From the NCBI GenBank assembly GCA_011087955.1, contig JAALKR010000015.1, forward strand, positions 1 through 43,847: DNA of 43,847 nucleotides, read 5' to 3'. This document shows, piece after piece, positions 8,090-20,818 of this stretch (its first letter is position 1; each line of letters begins with the position of its first letter). Under the pieces are notes generated by a model. It was not told the origin of the DNA. It did no database searches and saw nothing but the letters and a program-made list of their open reading frames with translations. Made by a program: the position numbers and the translations under genes. This DNA comes from Oligoflexia bacterium. Its GTDB lineage: Bacteria > Bdellovibrionota > UBA1018 > CAIPTA01 > JAALKR01.

Positions 8090-11550
<3,461 letters not shown>

Positions 11551-12009
11551 ATGCAAAGTAATAACAGGGACTCATTCAGCAATAGGGGCTCATTCATTTT
11601 TGTATTTGTGCTGATTCTTATTATAATTGCCACCAGCCTATCGAGCATTTATGATGCAGCTCAGCTGCTATATAAACAACGTGACATAGTAATGGCAAAG
11701 CATGAGTTACAGAAGATCGGAGTGGCTTCACTCGCGCTTTTTCTACAAACGAGGCGAGTCGAAGTAGATCGCGTTTGGACTCTCTTGGGTGGAATTCAAA
11801 AAGATTTTTGGGACCGCCCCTATCGTAAAGATGGTCGTGGAAAGCAAACAACGTGGATTTCGTCCGGACCAGACGGCGAGTTTGGTACGGAGGATGACCT
11901 TAACGTACAACTATCGGATCTGTCTCATCAGATTCCATCTCTTAACGATACTCTTAATAACACCGAGGTGCCCGTCAAGGGCAACACACCCACGGTTAGG
12001 GCCGAATAG
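11551..12009 (+). CDS. Pseudopilin-like protein (GspG C-terminal-type)
   Basis: 152 residues with one N-terminal hydrophobic helix (about 13-35) followed by a helical segment and a short globular end. The end carries DRPYRKDGRGKQTTWISSGPDGEFGTEDDL, given here as the region from about residue 93 to 122; the motif W-D-R-P-Y, then SSGPDG and an acidic EDDL match the calcium-binding end of type II secretion pseudopilin GspG. The N-terminus is not a normal prepilin site: a Gly precedes the helix (NRGSFIFVF), but the Glu expected at position 5 after cleavage is missing. No other secretion gene is in the window. It starts directly after the stop of the pseudo-M50 gene, so a shared function is likely. 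The last 35 residues look disordered. Confidence 0.6.
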   Translation: MQSNNRDSFSNRGSFIFVFVLILIIIATSLSSIYDAAQLLYKQRDIVMAKHELQKIGVASLALFLQTRRVEVDRVWTLLGGIQKDFWDRPYRKDGRGKQTTWISSGPDGEFGTEDDLNVQLSDLSHQIPSLNDTLNNTEVPVKGNTPTVRAE

Positions 12010-12043
12010 CTTTTCCTAGGGAAAGGAGATCCGTTCGAGCAAA

Positions 12044-13609
12044 TCACTCCCATTCGATGGTGGCCGGTGGTTTTGTTGAGACGTCATAGACAACTCGGTT
12101 TACTCCTTTCACCTCATTAATAATACGGGTTGAAATTCGTCCCAAGAGGTCTGGAGGAAACGGATACCAGTTTGCGGTCATTCCATCATCACTCGTCACG
12201 GCACGAAGAGCCACTGGATTCTCGTAGGTTCGGCTATCACCCATCACGCCCACCGTAGAGACTGGTAGCAAAATTACTCCAGCTTGCCAAATTTTGTCGT
12301 AATGTCCCGATTCTTTCAGCATATCGATATAGAGCTTGTCGGCGGCACGTAGCACATCGAGCCTCTCCTTTGTCGCCTCGCCCAAACAACGAATGGCTAG
12401 GCCAGGCCCTGGAAAAGGGTGGCGCCCTAGAATCTCTTCCGGCACCCCGAGCTGATACCCTAGACTGCGCACTTCGTCCTTGAACAACTCACGGAGTGGC
12501 TCGATTAACTTCAGATTCATGCGCTCAGGAAGCCCGCCTACATTATGGTGACTCTTAATCGTGGAAGAAAAACCGCCGCGCCCAGGAGGAGGCAAACTCT
12601 CGATAACATCTGGATACAGCGTGCCTTGCACCATCCATCGAATAGGCTCTACTGTACCGTACTGCTTGCCAATGCGTTTTGCCTCACGTTCAAAAATTTC
12701 AATGAAGAGTCGCCCGATCGTCTTCCGTTTGTCCTCCGGGTCCATTTTTCCAGTTAAAGCCGTTAGGAACTCCTCTCGTGCATCTACAAGCGCTACGCGC
12801 AAGCCCGTGTCCTCGAAATTATGCATGACCTCTTCCGACTCACCTTCACGCTGCAAACCACTATCAATATAGAGGCAGTCTAACCTTCCAGGAAGCGCCT
12901 TTTCCACGAGAGTCGCTGCCACGGACGAATCCACCCCACCCGACAAGGCGCAAATTGCATAGTCCGTCCCACCAACTTGGGCCTGAATCTCTTTGATTTT
13001 TTCGGCAGCAAAGTCTCCCAAGTCCCAATCTGCTTGAACATTAGCTAATTCTAGAAAACGTTCAAAATATTTAATTCCATGATCTGTATGAGTAACTTCC
13101 GGGTGAAATTGAAGCGCAAAGAGTTTACGTTTTGGATCCTCCATTATCGCTAAGGAGCCGTCCTCACTCCTAGCGACAGGAGAAAAGCCTTCTGGGAGTT
13201 CAACCACTTCATCGCCGTGACTCATCCACGTATTCATTGTGGCTTTCGCCCAACTAGAAAGGAGCGCTGAGTTCTTTTGCTCAATCCGAATCTCCATGAG
13301 GCCATACTCTCGATTATCTGCCGGGTGAACCTTTCCGCCCAAGGCTTGCGCCATCCACTGCATGCCATAGCAAATCCCCAAGATTGGTTTACCTAGGTCT
13401 AATATTTTTGAGTCCGCCTGAGGGGCTTCGGAATCAAACACAGAGTGCGGCCCACCGGAAAGAATCAATGCGGACGGTTTGAAAGATCTAATCTCAGCAT
13501 AATCGGCATTGGCTGGAAGAATTTCACAGTAGACCTTCTTCTCTCGAAAACGCCGCGCGATCAATTGGGTAAATTGGCTACCAAAATCAAGGATTAGTAC
13601 ACGATTCAT
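12044..13609 (-). CDS. guaA: GMP synthase (glutamine-hydrolysing)
   Basis: GuaA aminates XMP to GMP using glutamine and ATP. The class I glutamine amidotransferase half has the nucleophile Cys80 in GICYGMQWM and the His/Glu pair in FHPEV. The synthetase half has the ATP-pyrophosphatase loop ALSGGVDSSV, and the dimerisation domain ends with the conserved TIEWE. At 521 residues it is full length. It faces away from dnaE across a 184-base gap and converges with the pseudopilin-like gene 34 bases from its stop. Confidence 0.97.
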   Translation of the reverse strand: MNRVLILDFGSQFTQLIARRFREKKVYCEILPANADYAEIRSFKPSALILSGGPHSVFDSEAPQADSKILDLGKPILGICYGMQWMAQALGGKVHPADNREYGLMEIRIEQKNSALLSSWAKATMNTWMSHGDEVVELPEGFSPVARSEDGSLAIMEDPKRKLFALQFHPEVTHTDHGIKYFERFLELANVQADWDLGDFAAEKIKEIQAQVGGTDYAICALSGGVDSSVAATLVEKALPGRLDCLYIDSGLQREGESEEVMHNFEDTGLRVALVDAREEFLTALTGKMDPEDKRKTIGRLFIEIFEREAKRIGKQYGTVEPIRWMVQGTLYPDVIESLPPPGRGGFSSTIKSHHNVGGLPERMNLKLIEPLRELFKDEVRSLGYQLGVPEEILGRHPFPGPGLAIRCLGEATKERLDVLRAADKLYIDMLKESGHYDKIWQAGVILLPVSTVGVMGDSRTYENPVALRAVTSDDGMTANWYPFPPDLLGRISTRIINEVKGVNRVVYDVSTKPPATIEWE

Positions 13610-13668
13610 CCGCTCGCTTGTACCACGCCCCGGTAGTCGTCCGTAGAGTTTTCTGGTTCCTCAGCGAA

Positions 13669-13696
13669 ATCTTATGACTCCCTTATCCATCTACAA
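13669..13696 (-). promoter_or_regulatory. Candidate sigma70-type promoter for guaA
   Basis: On the minus strand TTGTAG (13696-13691) and TAAGAT (13674-13669) are 16 bases apart and about 60 bases upstream of the guaA start. The match is moderate and was found by eye. Confidence 0.35.
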
Positions 13697-13734
13697 CATC
13701 TCATGAATGTCCATCAGTGTCATTGTGATTTTTC

Positions 13735-13762
13735 TTGCCATTCTATTTCATAGCATTACATT
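13735..13762 (+). promoter_or_regulatory. Candidate sigma70-type promoter for dnaE
   Basis: TTGCCA (13735-13740) and TACATT (13757-13762) are 16 bases apart, and transcription would begin about 25 bases before the dnaE ATG. A GGAG at 13781-13784 would serve as the ribosome binding site. The promoter call is by eye only. Confidence 0.35.
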
Positions 13763-13793
13763 AAGCCTCGCCTGAAGGGCGGAGCCAGTATTA

Positions 13794-16700
13794 ATGACAT
13801 CAAGGTTACCACAAAACCACCAATCACCATCGGATGGGAGTAATACCACGGGCAGTGATGCCACTGGCAGTGATACCGCCGAGAGCGGCGCCACTGCAGC
13901 TCCTGACTTTGTACACCTACAAGTTCATTCGCTTTACTCCCCTTTAGAGTCGACCGTTCGAATGAAAGACCTATTCAGGAAATGCCAAGAGCATGGCATG
14001 AAAGCGGTCGCGATCACCGACCATGGAAATATGTGTGGTGTGATTGATTTCTTGAATGCAGCGAAAGCGACCAACGTCAAACCTATCTTTGGTTGTGATG
14101 TGTACGTAGAGATTGAGAATCGTAAAACTGAGTCGCGGGCAGCAGAAGATAAGCTTTTAGCTACGCGCCTGACTCTCCTTGCGCAGAACAATGACGGCTA
14201 CCGCGAATTAACCGAACTTGTGTCGCGATCCTATTTGGAGAATCGAGTACAAGATCGACCTATGTTCAAGCAGAAGTGGTTTGAGAAAAATGGCAAAAAT
14301 TTAATCGCAATTGTCGGTGGATTAAAGAGTGATATTGGCTGGCAACTTCTACGCAATCGAGAAGAGGAAGCAGAGAAAGCACTCAGTGAATGGCATCGCC
14401 TATTCGGAGATCGCATGTACACAGGCTTGCAATCTTCAAATTTAACTGAAGTTCGAAAAATTAATGACTGGCTGATTAAAAAAAGCGACGAGCAAAATAT
14501 TCCATACGTAGCAGTGGGGAATGTTCACTACTTAGAACAGGAGGATGCCTCCTCCCATGAGGTCTTAACTTGTATTCGTTTAGGTCGAACTATTCAGGAC
14601 ACTGGCCGTAGAATCGCCAGCAATGATTTTTGGTTTAAAGACGGCGCAACAATTAACGAAGAGTTTTCTCTCTACCCAAAAGCAATTACAAATTCGATAA
14701 AGATTGCAAATCGATGTAACGTTGAATTCCGGTTTAAGGATGAGGATGGCAAACCAATATATCATCTTCCAACTTTTAAAATCCCGGAAGGAGAAACTGT
14801 CAAGACCCTTGAAGACTATCTTCAAGTTGAAAGTGAGCGAGGTCTAGAGTGGCAGTTTGCACAAGACGCATTTACAGAAGCAAGGACTGCAGAAAACTGG
14901 GATAAAAAGCGAAAAGTCTACTATGATAGACTTTATACTGAAGTGGAAATGATTAAGGCAACGGGCTTTTCCGGCTACTTCTTAATCGTATCAGACTTCA
15001 TTCGCTGGTCGAAAGAGCAAGGCATTCCTGTCGGGCCGGGACGAGGCTCTGGGGCCGGCTCGATTGTCGCCTGGGCATTAAGAATTACAGATATCGATCC
15101 AATTCCCTACAACTTACTTTTTGAGCGATTTATCAACCCAGAGCGTATTTCAATGCCAGATTTCGATGTGGATTTTTGTCAGTCCCGTCGAGAAGAAGTG
15201 ATCGAATATGCAAAAGAAAAATATGGCCGAGAAAAAGTATCCCAGATCATCACTTTCGGAAAGCTACAAACGAAGAACTGCATTCGTGACGTTGGGCGGG
15301 TCTTGGGTATGCCTTACGGGGAAGTGGACCAAATCGCAAAGCTCGTTCCGGATAAACTTGGCATTAAGGTGCAAGAAGCCTTAGATATGGAGCCTCGTTT
15401 CAAGGAGCTTTGTGAAGACAATCCAATTGTAAAAACTCTCTTTGACCACGCATTAAAATTAGAAGGTTTGATTCGAAATTTTGGCAAACACGCCGGTGGC
15501 GTGATCATCACAGATAAACCACTATCGACTTATTCCCCACTTTACGCCGACGAAGATGGTTCTGTGATGACTCAGCTCGACAAGGACGCGTCGGAGCAAA
15601 TCGGGCTAGTAAAGTTCGATTTTTTAGGGCTTAAAACACTGACCCATATTCAACAAGCTGTTGATTTAGTGAATGCTCGTTCTAGTCGCGTTAAGGGAGA
15701 GAAACCATTTCGTATTGAAGACATTTCTGTAGATGAGAAAGAGCCATTCGATTTAATTTCTAAGGGCGATACAATTGGTGTTTTCCAGGTGGAATCTAGT
15801 GGCATGATTGAACTATGTAAGCGCATTCAGCCCGACTGCTTGGATGAACTTACTGCAATCAACGCACTCTACCGGCCAGGGCCACTTGAATCCGGAATGG
15901 TGGAGGATTTCATCGAACGAAAGCATGGCCGACGAGAGATTGAGTATCCTGCCCCTCAGTTGGAAGAGGTATTAAAAGAAACATTTGGTGTAATCGTCTA
16001 CCAAGAACAAGTTATGCGACTGGCTCGAGTTTTAGCCAGCTATTCACTAGGAGAGGCGGATCTATTACGTCGCGCGATGGGCAAGAAAAAAGTCGAAGAG
16101 ATGGCTGCCCAAAAAGAACGCTTCACAAAAGGGGCCAAAGAGCTGATTAATATGGATACCGAAGTCTCTTCTGGCATCTTTGACTTGATTGAGAAATTTG
16201 CTGGATATGGTTTTAATAAGTCCCATGCAACTGCCTACGCCTATATTTCCTATCAAACAGCTTATTTGAAATATCATTATCCAGCACAATTCTACGCAGC
16301 TCTCCTAACGACAGACATGTCAGATACGGACAAGTTGGCAAAGATTATTGCTGACGCCAAAGAGCACCGAGTCCAAATACTCGGTCCAGACATCAATGAG
16401 TCTGGTAGATTTTTTAATGTGGTTGAAGTAGTCGGCATAGAGAAAGTCCGTTTTGGCTTAGAAGCAATCAAGAATGTTGGCGGTGCGGCGGTTGCCGCAA
16501 TTCTAGAGGAGCGGGAGACGAATACTCCGTATAAATCACTGGCAGATTTCTGCGCACGAGTGCCGTTGCGGAAGGTGAATAAAAAGACTCTAGAGACCTT
16601 AGTCCGTACTGGCGCCTTTGATCAAATCTATAAGTCGGTCAATCAGGTGAATCGCATGAGTCTATTCAATTCGTTAGAAGGAATGATGGCTTGGGGGGTG

Positions 16701-17513
16701 AAGGAGCAAGAGTTTCGAGCTTGCGGTCAGGGCTCGCTCTTCGATGGGGTCTTTGATGAAAGTGACGGCCCTGGATTAGCCAGTGCGGAACCAGAGGTGG
16801 AGCACCATAAGGATTGGACCTATATGGAAAAATTAGAAACCGAACGTGAGTTGCTTGGTTTCTACGTTAGCGGACATCCCCTAGATTCTTATGCCTCCAT
16901 GATAAAATCGATTACAACTTACTCAATTCATCGTGTTCAAGAGTTAGCGCGAGAGGGTCGATTCAAGGTAGACCCTGCGGACAAAATGCGCTGGAAAGCG
17001 AAGAAAGAAGTTGCCAACTTAGCCGGTCTGGTCACCTATTTTCGTGAAATCATGACAAAAAAGGGTGACCGAATGGCCTTTGCTACGTTGGAAGATCTCA
17101 CCGGTAAGATCGAAATTGTTTGTTTTCCCAAAACGTATGCACAATTTGGGGAGCTGCTGAAGGTAGGGACAGCCGTTGCCGTAGGTGGAAATATTGAGGC
17201 GACGGAAGGTGTGGCGAAGATTCTGGCATCTAAGATTGAATCCTTGGAGGATTATTCCGGCTCAAGAGTGCAGAAAGCTCAGTGGGTTCTTTTCCGATTG
17301 AAAGAAGAGGATACGTCGAGGGCACAACTTAAGGCATTGCGTAATGTGTTAACCAAATATAACGGAAGTTGTCGCGGTGTGATTGAATTTTCTAATCGAG
17401 AAGGTGTACGTGCAAGACTGCGCTTGCGAGAAGATTTACGATTTTCTCCATCTTACGAGTTTATCAATGATGTTCGGGACATTTTTGGTGGAGATGTCCT
17501 TGTCTTTCAATGA
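13794..17513 (+). CDS. dnaE: DNA polymerase III alpha subunit
   Basis: The replicative DNA polymerase. From N to C: a 37-residue low-complexity Ser/Thr/Gly/Asp leader built partly from a 15-base tandem repeat, a PHP domain (about 38-290), the C-family polymerase core with GPGRGSGAGSIVAWAL and the catalytic DVD (Asp458 and Asp460, in PDFDVDF), fingers, tandem helix-hairpin-helix, and an OB-fold (about 1070-1150) plus a tail. The PHP metal site is changed: FVHLQVHS has Gln43 where active PHP domains have His, and GNVHY has Asn243 in place of Asp. Intrinsic PHP exonuclease activity is therefore probably lost, as in enterobacterial DnaE, and proofreading would need a separate DnaQ. 1239 residues is somewhat long. 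The ATG at 13794 is preceded by GGAG. Confidence 0.95.
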   Translation: MTSRLPQNHQSPSDGSNTTGSDATGSDTAESGATAAPDFVHLQVHSLYSPLESTVRMKDLFRKCQEHGMKAVAITDHGNMCGVIDFLNAAKATNVKPIFGCDVYVEIENRKTESRAAEDKLLATRLTLLAQNNDGYRELTELVSRSYLENRVQDRPMFKQKWFEKNGKNLIAIVGGLKSDIGWQLLRNREEEAEKALSEWHRLFGDRMYTGLQSSNLTEVRKINDWLIKKSDEQNIPYVAVGNVHYLEQEDASSHEVLTCIRLGRTIQDTGRRIASNDFWFKDGATINEEFSLYPKAITNSIKIANRCNVEFRFKDEDGKPIYHLPTFKIPEGETVKTLEDYLQVESERGLEWQFAQDAFTEARTAENWDKKRKVYYDRLYTEVEMIKATGFSGYFLIVSDFIRWSKEQGIPVGPGRGSGAGSIVAWALRITDIDPIPYNLLFERFINPERISMPDFDVDFCQSRREEVIEYAKEKYGREKVSQIITFGKLQTKNCIRDVGRVLGMPYGEVDQIAKLVPDKLGIKVQEALDMEPRFKELCEDNPIVKTLFDHALKLEGLIRNFGKHAGGVIITDKPLSTYSPLYADEDGSVMTQLDKDASEQIGLVKFDFLGLKTLTHIQQAVDLVNARSSRVKGEKPFRIEDISVDEKEPFDLISKGDTIGVFQVESSGMIELCKRIQPDCLDELTAINALYRPGPLESGMVEDFIERKHGRREIEYPAPQLEEVLKETFGVIVYQEQVMRLARVLASYSLGEADLLRRAMGKKKVEEMAAQKERFTKGAKELINMDTEVSSGIFDLIEKFAGYGFNKSHATAYAYISYQTAYLKYHYPAQFYAALLTTDMSDTDKLAKIIADAKEHRVQILGPDINESGRFFNVVEVVGIEKVRFGLEAIKNVGGAAVAAILEERETNTPYKSLADFCARVPLRKVNKKTLETLVRTGAFDQIYKSVNQVNRMSLFNSLEGMMAWGVKEQEFRACGQGSLFDGVFDESDGPGLASAEPEVEHHKDWTYMEKLETERELLGFYVSGHPLDSYASMIKSITTYSIHRVQELAREGRFKVDPADKMRWKAKKEVANLAGLVTYFREIMTKKGDRMAFATLEDLTGKIEIVCFPKTYAQFGELLKVGTAVAVGGNIEATEGVAKILASKIESLEDYSGSRVQKAQWVLFRLKEEDTSRAQLKALRNVLTKYNGSCRGVIEFSNREGVRARLRLREDLRFSPSYEFINDVRDIFGGDVLVFQ

Positions 17514-17547
17514 TAGTATGGTCACTGCAGTATAGTGGGAGATTGCC

Positions 17548-18723
17548 ATGATATTTTCTATACTTGTATTGCTCTTCAGTGCTTTGCCTGTTTTGCCGTC
17601 GGCCAGGGCACAAGAGTCCATGACCTTAAGCACCGCCGATAAAAATGTTAGCGATGCCTTGGCAAAAGCGTTAAAGCAAGTAGCCACAAAGAAGATTTCT
17701 TTTCCCGAGTCGAATATGCTCAGTATTCTCAATGAAGAAGTTGCGCCACACCTCGGACAATTTATTTCTTCGTATAAAGTCACCGACGGCTCTAGAAATG
17801 GTTGGGTGAATCTGGAAGCCTCCGTCGATATTTCTGCATTACGTTATGTTTTTGCTATAAATCAGAAAAATTTTAAAATGGCGCAGCCAAAAGCATTGGT
17901 TCTGATTCGTGGACATAATGGTAACTCAGCCTGGCAAGGCACGACGTACGATGAAACGGAAGAAGAGCTAGTTGCGCAGCTGGAAGCTACTATTCAAGCC
18001 CGATTGAAGCGTCGAGGTATCCAGTTCTTGCCAAGGCTAAATGAATACCTCGATTTCGTCGATGAAATTAATGAAAATTCGGCACCGAGACTGAAAGCGA
18101 TAGCTCAGAGAGTATCCGCTGACCTGATCATCTATCTGGCTTCCGATTTTCGTGCCGATCCAAGTTCTGGCAAATCTGGAACTCATTTTTTCCTCAAAGG
18201 GCTCATCTATGACAACCAAAGGGACACAATCTTAGGCTCTGCGGAAGAGTCCATTCCGATGTGGATCGGGGAGCAGGCGATCACGAGTAAAAGCGAGAAA
18301 ACACTGGAAACAGTTCGCAGCCATATAAACAGTACGCTTCATGAAATGTTTATGATCTCAGGAACAAAACTCTTAACGATGATTTCCTCGGTTTCTTATG
18401 TCACTTTGCGAGTGCTCGAGCCGCCAGACTATTTCTCTGTAGAGCAGCTACGTGATGGAATTAGACAGTTGAAAGGGGTTCGGTATATTGTCGAACGTAA
18501 AATTTCATCTGGAATGTTTGATTTCTGGATCAATTCTAGAGTTTCAGCTCAGCGACTAAAGCGCGAAATTCGGCAATTAAGACTCACGGGTTATAATCTT
18601 TCCATTCTAAATCGAGTGAGCAAAACACCGGAAGACGATACAATTTCTGTGCGACTAAAGAAGAAGGCACCCACGTCCGACTCTAAGCACAATGACTCCA
18701 GGAAGAGAGGCCAGGGTGCTTAG
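17548..18723 (+). CDS. Exported protein with a FlgT N-terminal-like domain
   Basis: 391 residues starting with a clear signal peptide (hydrophobic core, then ARAQE as the probable cleavage site near residue 22). Residues 28-105 resemble the FlgT/LPP20-type N-terminal domain: an amphipathic DALAKALKQV helix, a conserved SSYKV segment and a V-NLEASVDISAL strand. The middle (about 110-270) contains a putative nucleotide-binding-like or TolB-like alpha/beta stretch (PKALVLIRG, ADLIIYLASDF). The rest is basic and probably disordered at the end. The gene overlaps the next gene, which carries FlgT C-terminal-like features, so together they resemble a FlgT split over two proteins. No flagellar gene is near. 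A GGGAG precedes the ATG. The family assignment is tentative. Confidence 0.5.
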   Translation: MIFSILVLLFSALPVLPSARAQESMTLSTADKNVSDALAKALKQVATKKISFPESNMLSILNEEVAPHLGQFISSYKVTDGSRNGWVNLEASVDISALRYVFAINQKNFKMAQPKALVLIRGHNGNSAWQGTTYDETEEELVAQLEATIQARLKRRGIQFLPRLNEYLDFVDEINENSAPRLKAIAQRVSADLIIYLASDFRADPSSGKSGTHFFLKGLIYDNQRDTILGSAEESIPMWIGEQAITSKSEKTLETVRSHINSTLHEMFMISGTKLLTMISSVSYVTLRVLEPPDYFSVEQLRDGIRQLKGVRYIVERKISSGMFDFWINSRVSAQRLKREIRQLRLTGYNLSILNRVSKTPEDDTISVRLKKKAPTSDSKHNDSRKRGQGA

Positions 18724-19699
18724 GCTAGTTGTTATTTTACTGATGATGCTATCGGTTTCGTTGTTAACGTCCTGCTCGCATCTTATAGAGTCTCGTGAGG
18801 CAGAGCCTCATCGAGCGAAATTTAGTCGAGGACCACAGGTTGGTACTGGGCAGACAAGGGCCGACTGGCAAAAGGATCTGGAGCATATTAGAAAATTTGC
18901 AGCCCCCAGAAAGCGTACTCTCGTTTTACCTTTTTGGAATGATACTCCAATTAAGGAACGTTTTGCACTTGGAGCACAAAAGGCAGTTAAAAGAGCCTAT
19001 TACGATAGTAAACAGGTAAATCTAGTTCGAGATGTGGGATTAGATAAAGAAAGTAAGGATTTTTACCTCGATCAGGATCGAATCGACCTAGCCAACCTAA
19101 TTCGCTTTGGTCAAAAGTGGGGAGTTTCACTAGTTTTCATGGGACGTATTTCTCGAATTGTATTCCGTAAAGCGGAAGAAGACGTTGGACTGTTGCGCCC
19201 TGGCGCTACACAAGCGGCAGTTTATCTTGATATCCGAATGATCGACGTACACTCTGGAAAAGTGGCTGCTAAAACTGAGACGGTGGGCCTAGGAAAAACT
19301 TCCACTCTGAGTCTGTTAGGAAACAATGCAGAAGATAATCGACAGGAACGTATAGAATTGGTTCAGCTCGCTATTATGGATGGCGTAAAACGCGCGCTTC
19401 CAGTTATGGATAGAGAAATCTATCGAGTCACTTGGCGAGGGCGAGTTGCCAAGATTACTGGTAGACGCTTTTATATCAACGCTGGCCAAGCAACAGGGTT
19501 GAATTTAGGAGATATCCTAAAGGTTATGACTGCAGGTACGGATATATTTGACCCGGAGACCGGTTTGTTTATTGGCAAGACTGAAGGTGAAGTTAAAGGA
19601 ACTCTGGAGATAATAGATTTCTTTGGTGAAGATGGAACGATAGGGCGAGTTCATTCCGGCGGTAACTTCATGGAGAATGACGTCGTTTTACTTTATTGA
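18692..19699 (+). CDS. Lipoprotein with a FlgT middle/C-terminal-like domain
   Basis: Lipoprotein signal peptide ending in the lipobox LLTSC (Cys28 if the ATG at 18692 is used). An in-frame GTG at 18716 gives a more typical signal (MLRLVVILLMMLSVSLLTSC) and may be the true start. Residues 70-230 look like a TolB-N/CsgG-type domain (RTLVLPFWNDTPIKE, GVSLVFMGRI, MIDVHSGKVAAKTE). Residues 245-335 match the FlgT C-terminal SH3-like domain (GRVAKITGRRFYINAGQATG, a DPETGLFIGKTEG loop, and the end NDVVLLY). Known FlgT forms the outer H-ring of Vibrio flagella. I infer an outer-membrane-anchored periplasmic protein of unknown process. It overlaps the previous gene by 32 bases. Confidence 0.65.
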   Translation: MTPGREARVLRLVVILLMMLSVSLLTSCSHLIESREAEPHRAKFSRGPQVGTGQTRADWQKDLEHIRKFAAPRKRTLVLPFWNDTPIKERFALGAQKAVKRAYYDSKQVNLVRDVGLDKESKDFYLDQDRIDLANLIRFGQKWGVSLVFMGRISRIVFRKAEEDVGLLRPGATQAAVYLDIRMIDVHSGKVAAKTETVGLGKTSTLSLLGNNAEDNRQERIELVQLAIMDGVKRALPVMDREIYRVTWRGRVAKITGRRFYINAGQATGLNLGDILKVMTAGTDIFDPETGLFIGKTEGEVKGTLEIIDFFGEDGTIGRVHSGGNFMENDVVLLY

Positions 19700-20810
19700 T
19701 GGAGAAAGAGGGAGCAAATGCATAGTGGCTTATGACAAAAAAATTATAGTCCTACCCTACAAACAAATTCTATATGGCCTAACCGGGTTCATTATGTTTG
19801 GGCTTTTCTTATTAAGCTTTCAAACTTTAAGCAGTATCTATATTCCAATTTTGGTTTCCTATTTCTTTGCATTTTTATTGAACCCTTTGGTGGCATGGCT
19901 GGAAAAGCGCGGGTTTGGGCGCGTAGGGCCAAGCTTTGTACTACTATCTATATTTTTTATCGCAGTCGCATTGTTTTCAGTTCTAATGCTGCCCAAATTA
20001 ATTGTACAGCTCCGAGAGTTTATTGAGAGCGTTCCGCAGATTGCCAAACGAATTGCAACTTGGCTGAGTCCGATCGCCTACAATTATTTGGGCTATAACA
20101 TTTTTGATGACTGGCAACGATTTGTAACCGACTTATTACCTACAATTTATGAAATTCCAGCTAAGGATATCGTCGAGTCGTTTTTCCAGGGGACGATGCG
20201 AGCTCTAGGAACACTCGCCTCATTTTTAATCATTCCAATTCTGACGTTCTATATGTTGAAAGATTACCATGCGCTTAATCGAATGATAATGAGTCTATTT
20301 CCACGCCGATTCATACCTAATGTAGATGAAATCTCCCGAAGAATGTCTTTGGTTCTTGGCGGATTGATTCACGGTCAGTTTCTTGTATGTACTCTTTTAG
20401 CAGTATTTTACACGATCGCCTTGAGTGCTTTAGGGGTGAACTTGAGCTTATTCCTAGGTGTTCTCGGAGGTGGATTAAACCTGATCCCCTTTGTTGGCCC
20501 CTTGCTAGCAATGTTGCTGGCTTTGATCCTGGGATTGATTGGAAGCGGCGGAATTACACTTTCAGCAGGCATCGTTGGCGTATTTTTGGTGGCCAATTTG
20601 GTTGATAATACTATTTTGACACCTAAAATTGTGGGGAAACAAATGGGGATTAGCCCATTGACTATAATTTTAGTTTTACTTGCGGGCGGAGAACTATTAG
20701 GGTTTCTAGGAATGTTGTTGGCTCTACCTGTGACGGCGATGGTTAAGGTCGTCGGCGGGTATTTTTTGGAGCGTTATTTCGGGTCGAAGTATTATCTGGC
20801 AGACTCGTAA
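19677..20810 (+). CDS. AI-2E/PerM-family transporter
   Basis: Inner-membrane protein with about eight helices in the usual arrangement: paired helices at the N-terminus, a soluble region (about 75-150), and a C-terminal block with GGGLNLIPFVGPLLAML, LVDNTILTPKIVGKQMGISP and LLALPVTAMVKV, all diagnostic for the family. Members include Na+/H+ antiporters and a proposed autoinducer exporter; the substrate cannot be inferred. The first ATG (19677) overlaps the upstream gene by 23 bases. An in-frame GTG at 19725 preceded by GGAG at 19711-19714 is the better start, giving MAYDKKIIVLPYKQ. lipB follows after 8 bases. Confidence 0.88.
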   Translation: MTSFYFIDGERGSKCIVAYDKKIIVLPYKQILYGLTGFIMFGLFLLSFQTLSSIYIPILVSYFFAFLLNPLVAWLEKRGFGRVGPSFVLLSIFFIAVALFSVLMLPKLIVQLREFIESVPQIAKRIATWLSPIAYNYLGYNIFDDWQRFVTDLLPTIYEIPAKDIVESFFQGTMRALGTLASFLIIPILTFYMLKDYHALNRMIMSLFPRRFIPNVDEISRRMSLVLGGLIHGQFLVCTLLAVFYTIALSALGVNLSLFLGVLGGGLNLIPFVGPLLAMLLALILGLIGSGGITLSAGIVGVFLVANLVDNTILTPKIVGKQMGISPLTIILVLLAGGELLGFLGMLLALPVTAMVKVVGGYFLERYFGSKYYLADS

Positions 20811-20818
20811 AGGGAATT

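Noticed and set aside
12010-12043. Small inverted repeat as a terminator between the pseudopilin-like gene and guaA
   Set aside because: Only a 5-base stem with no T-tract.
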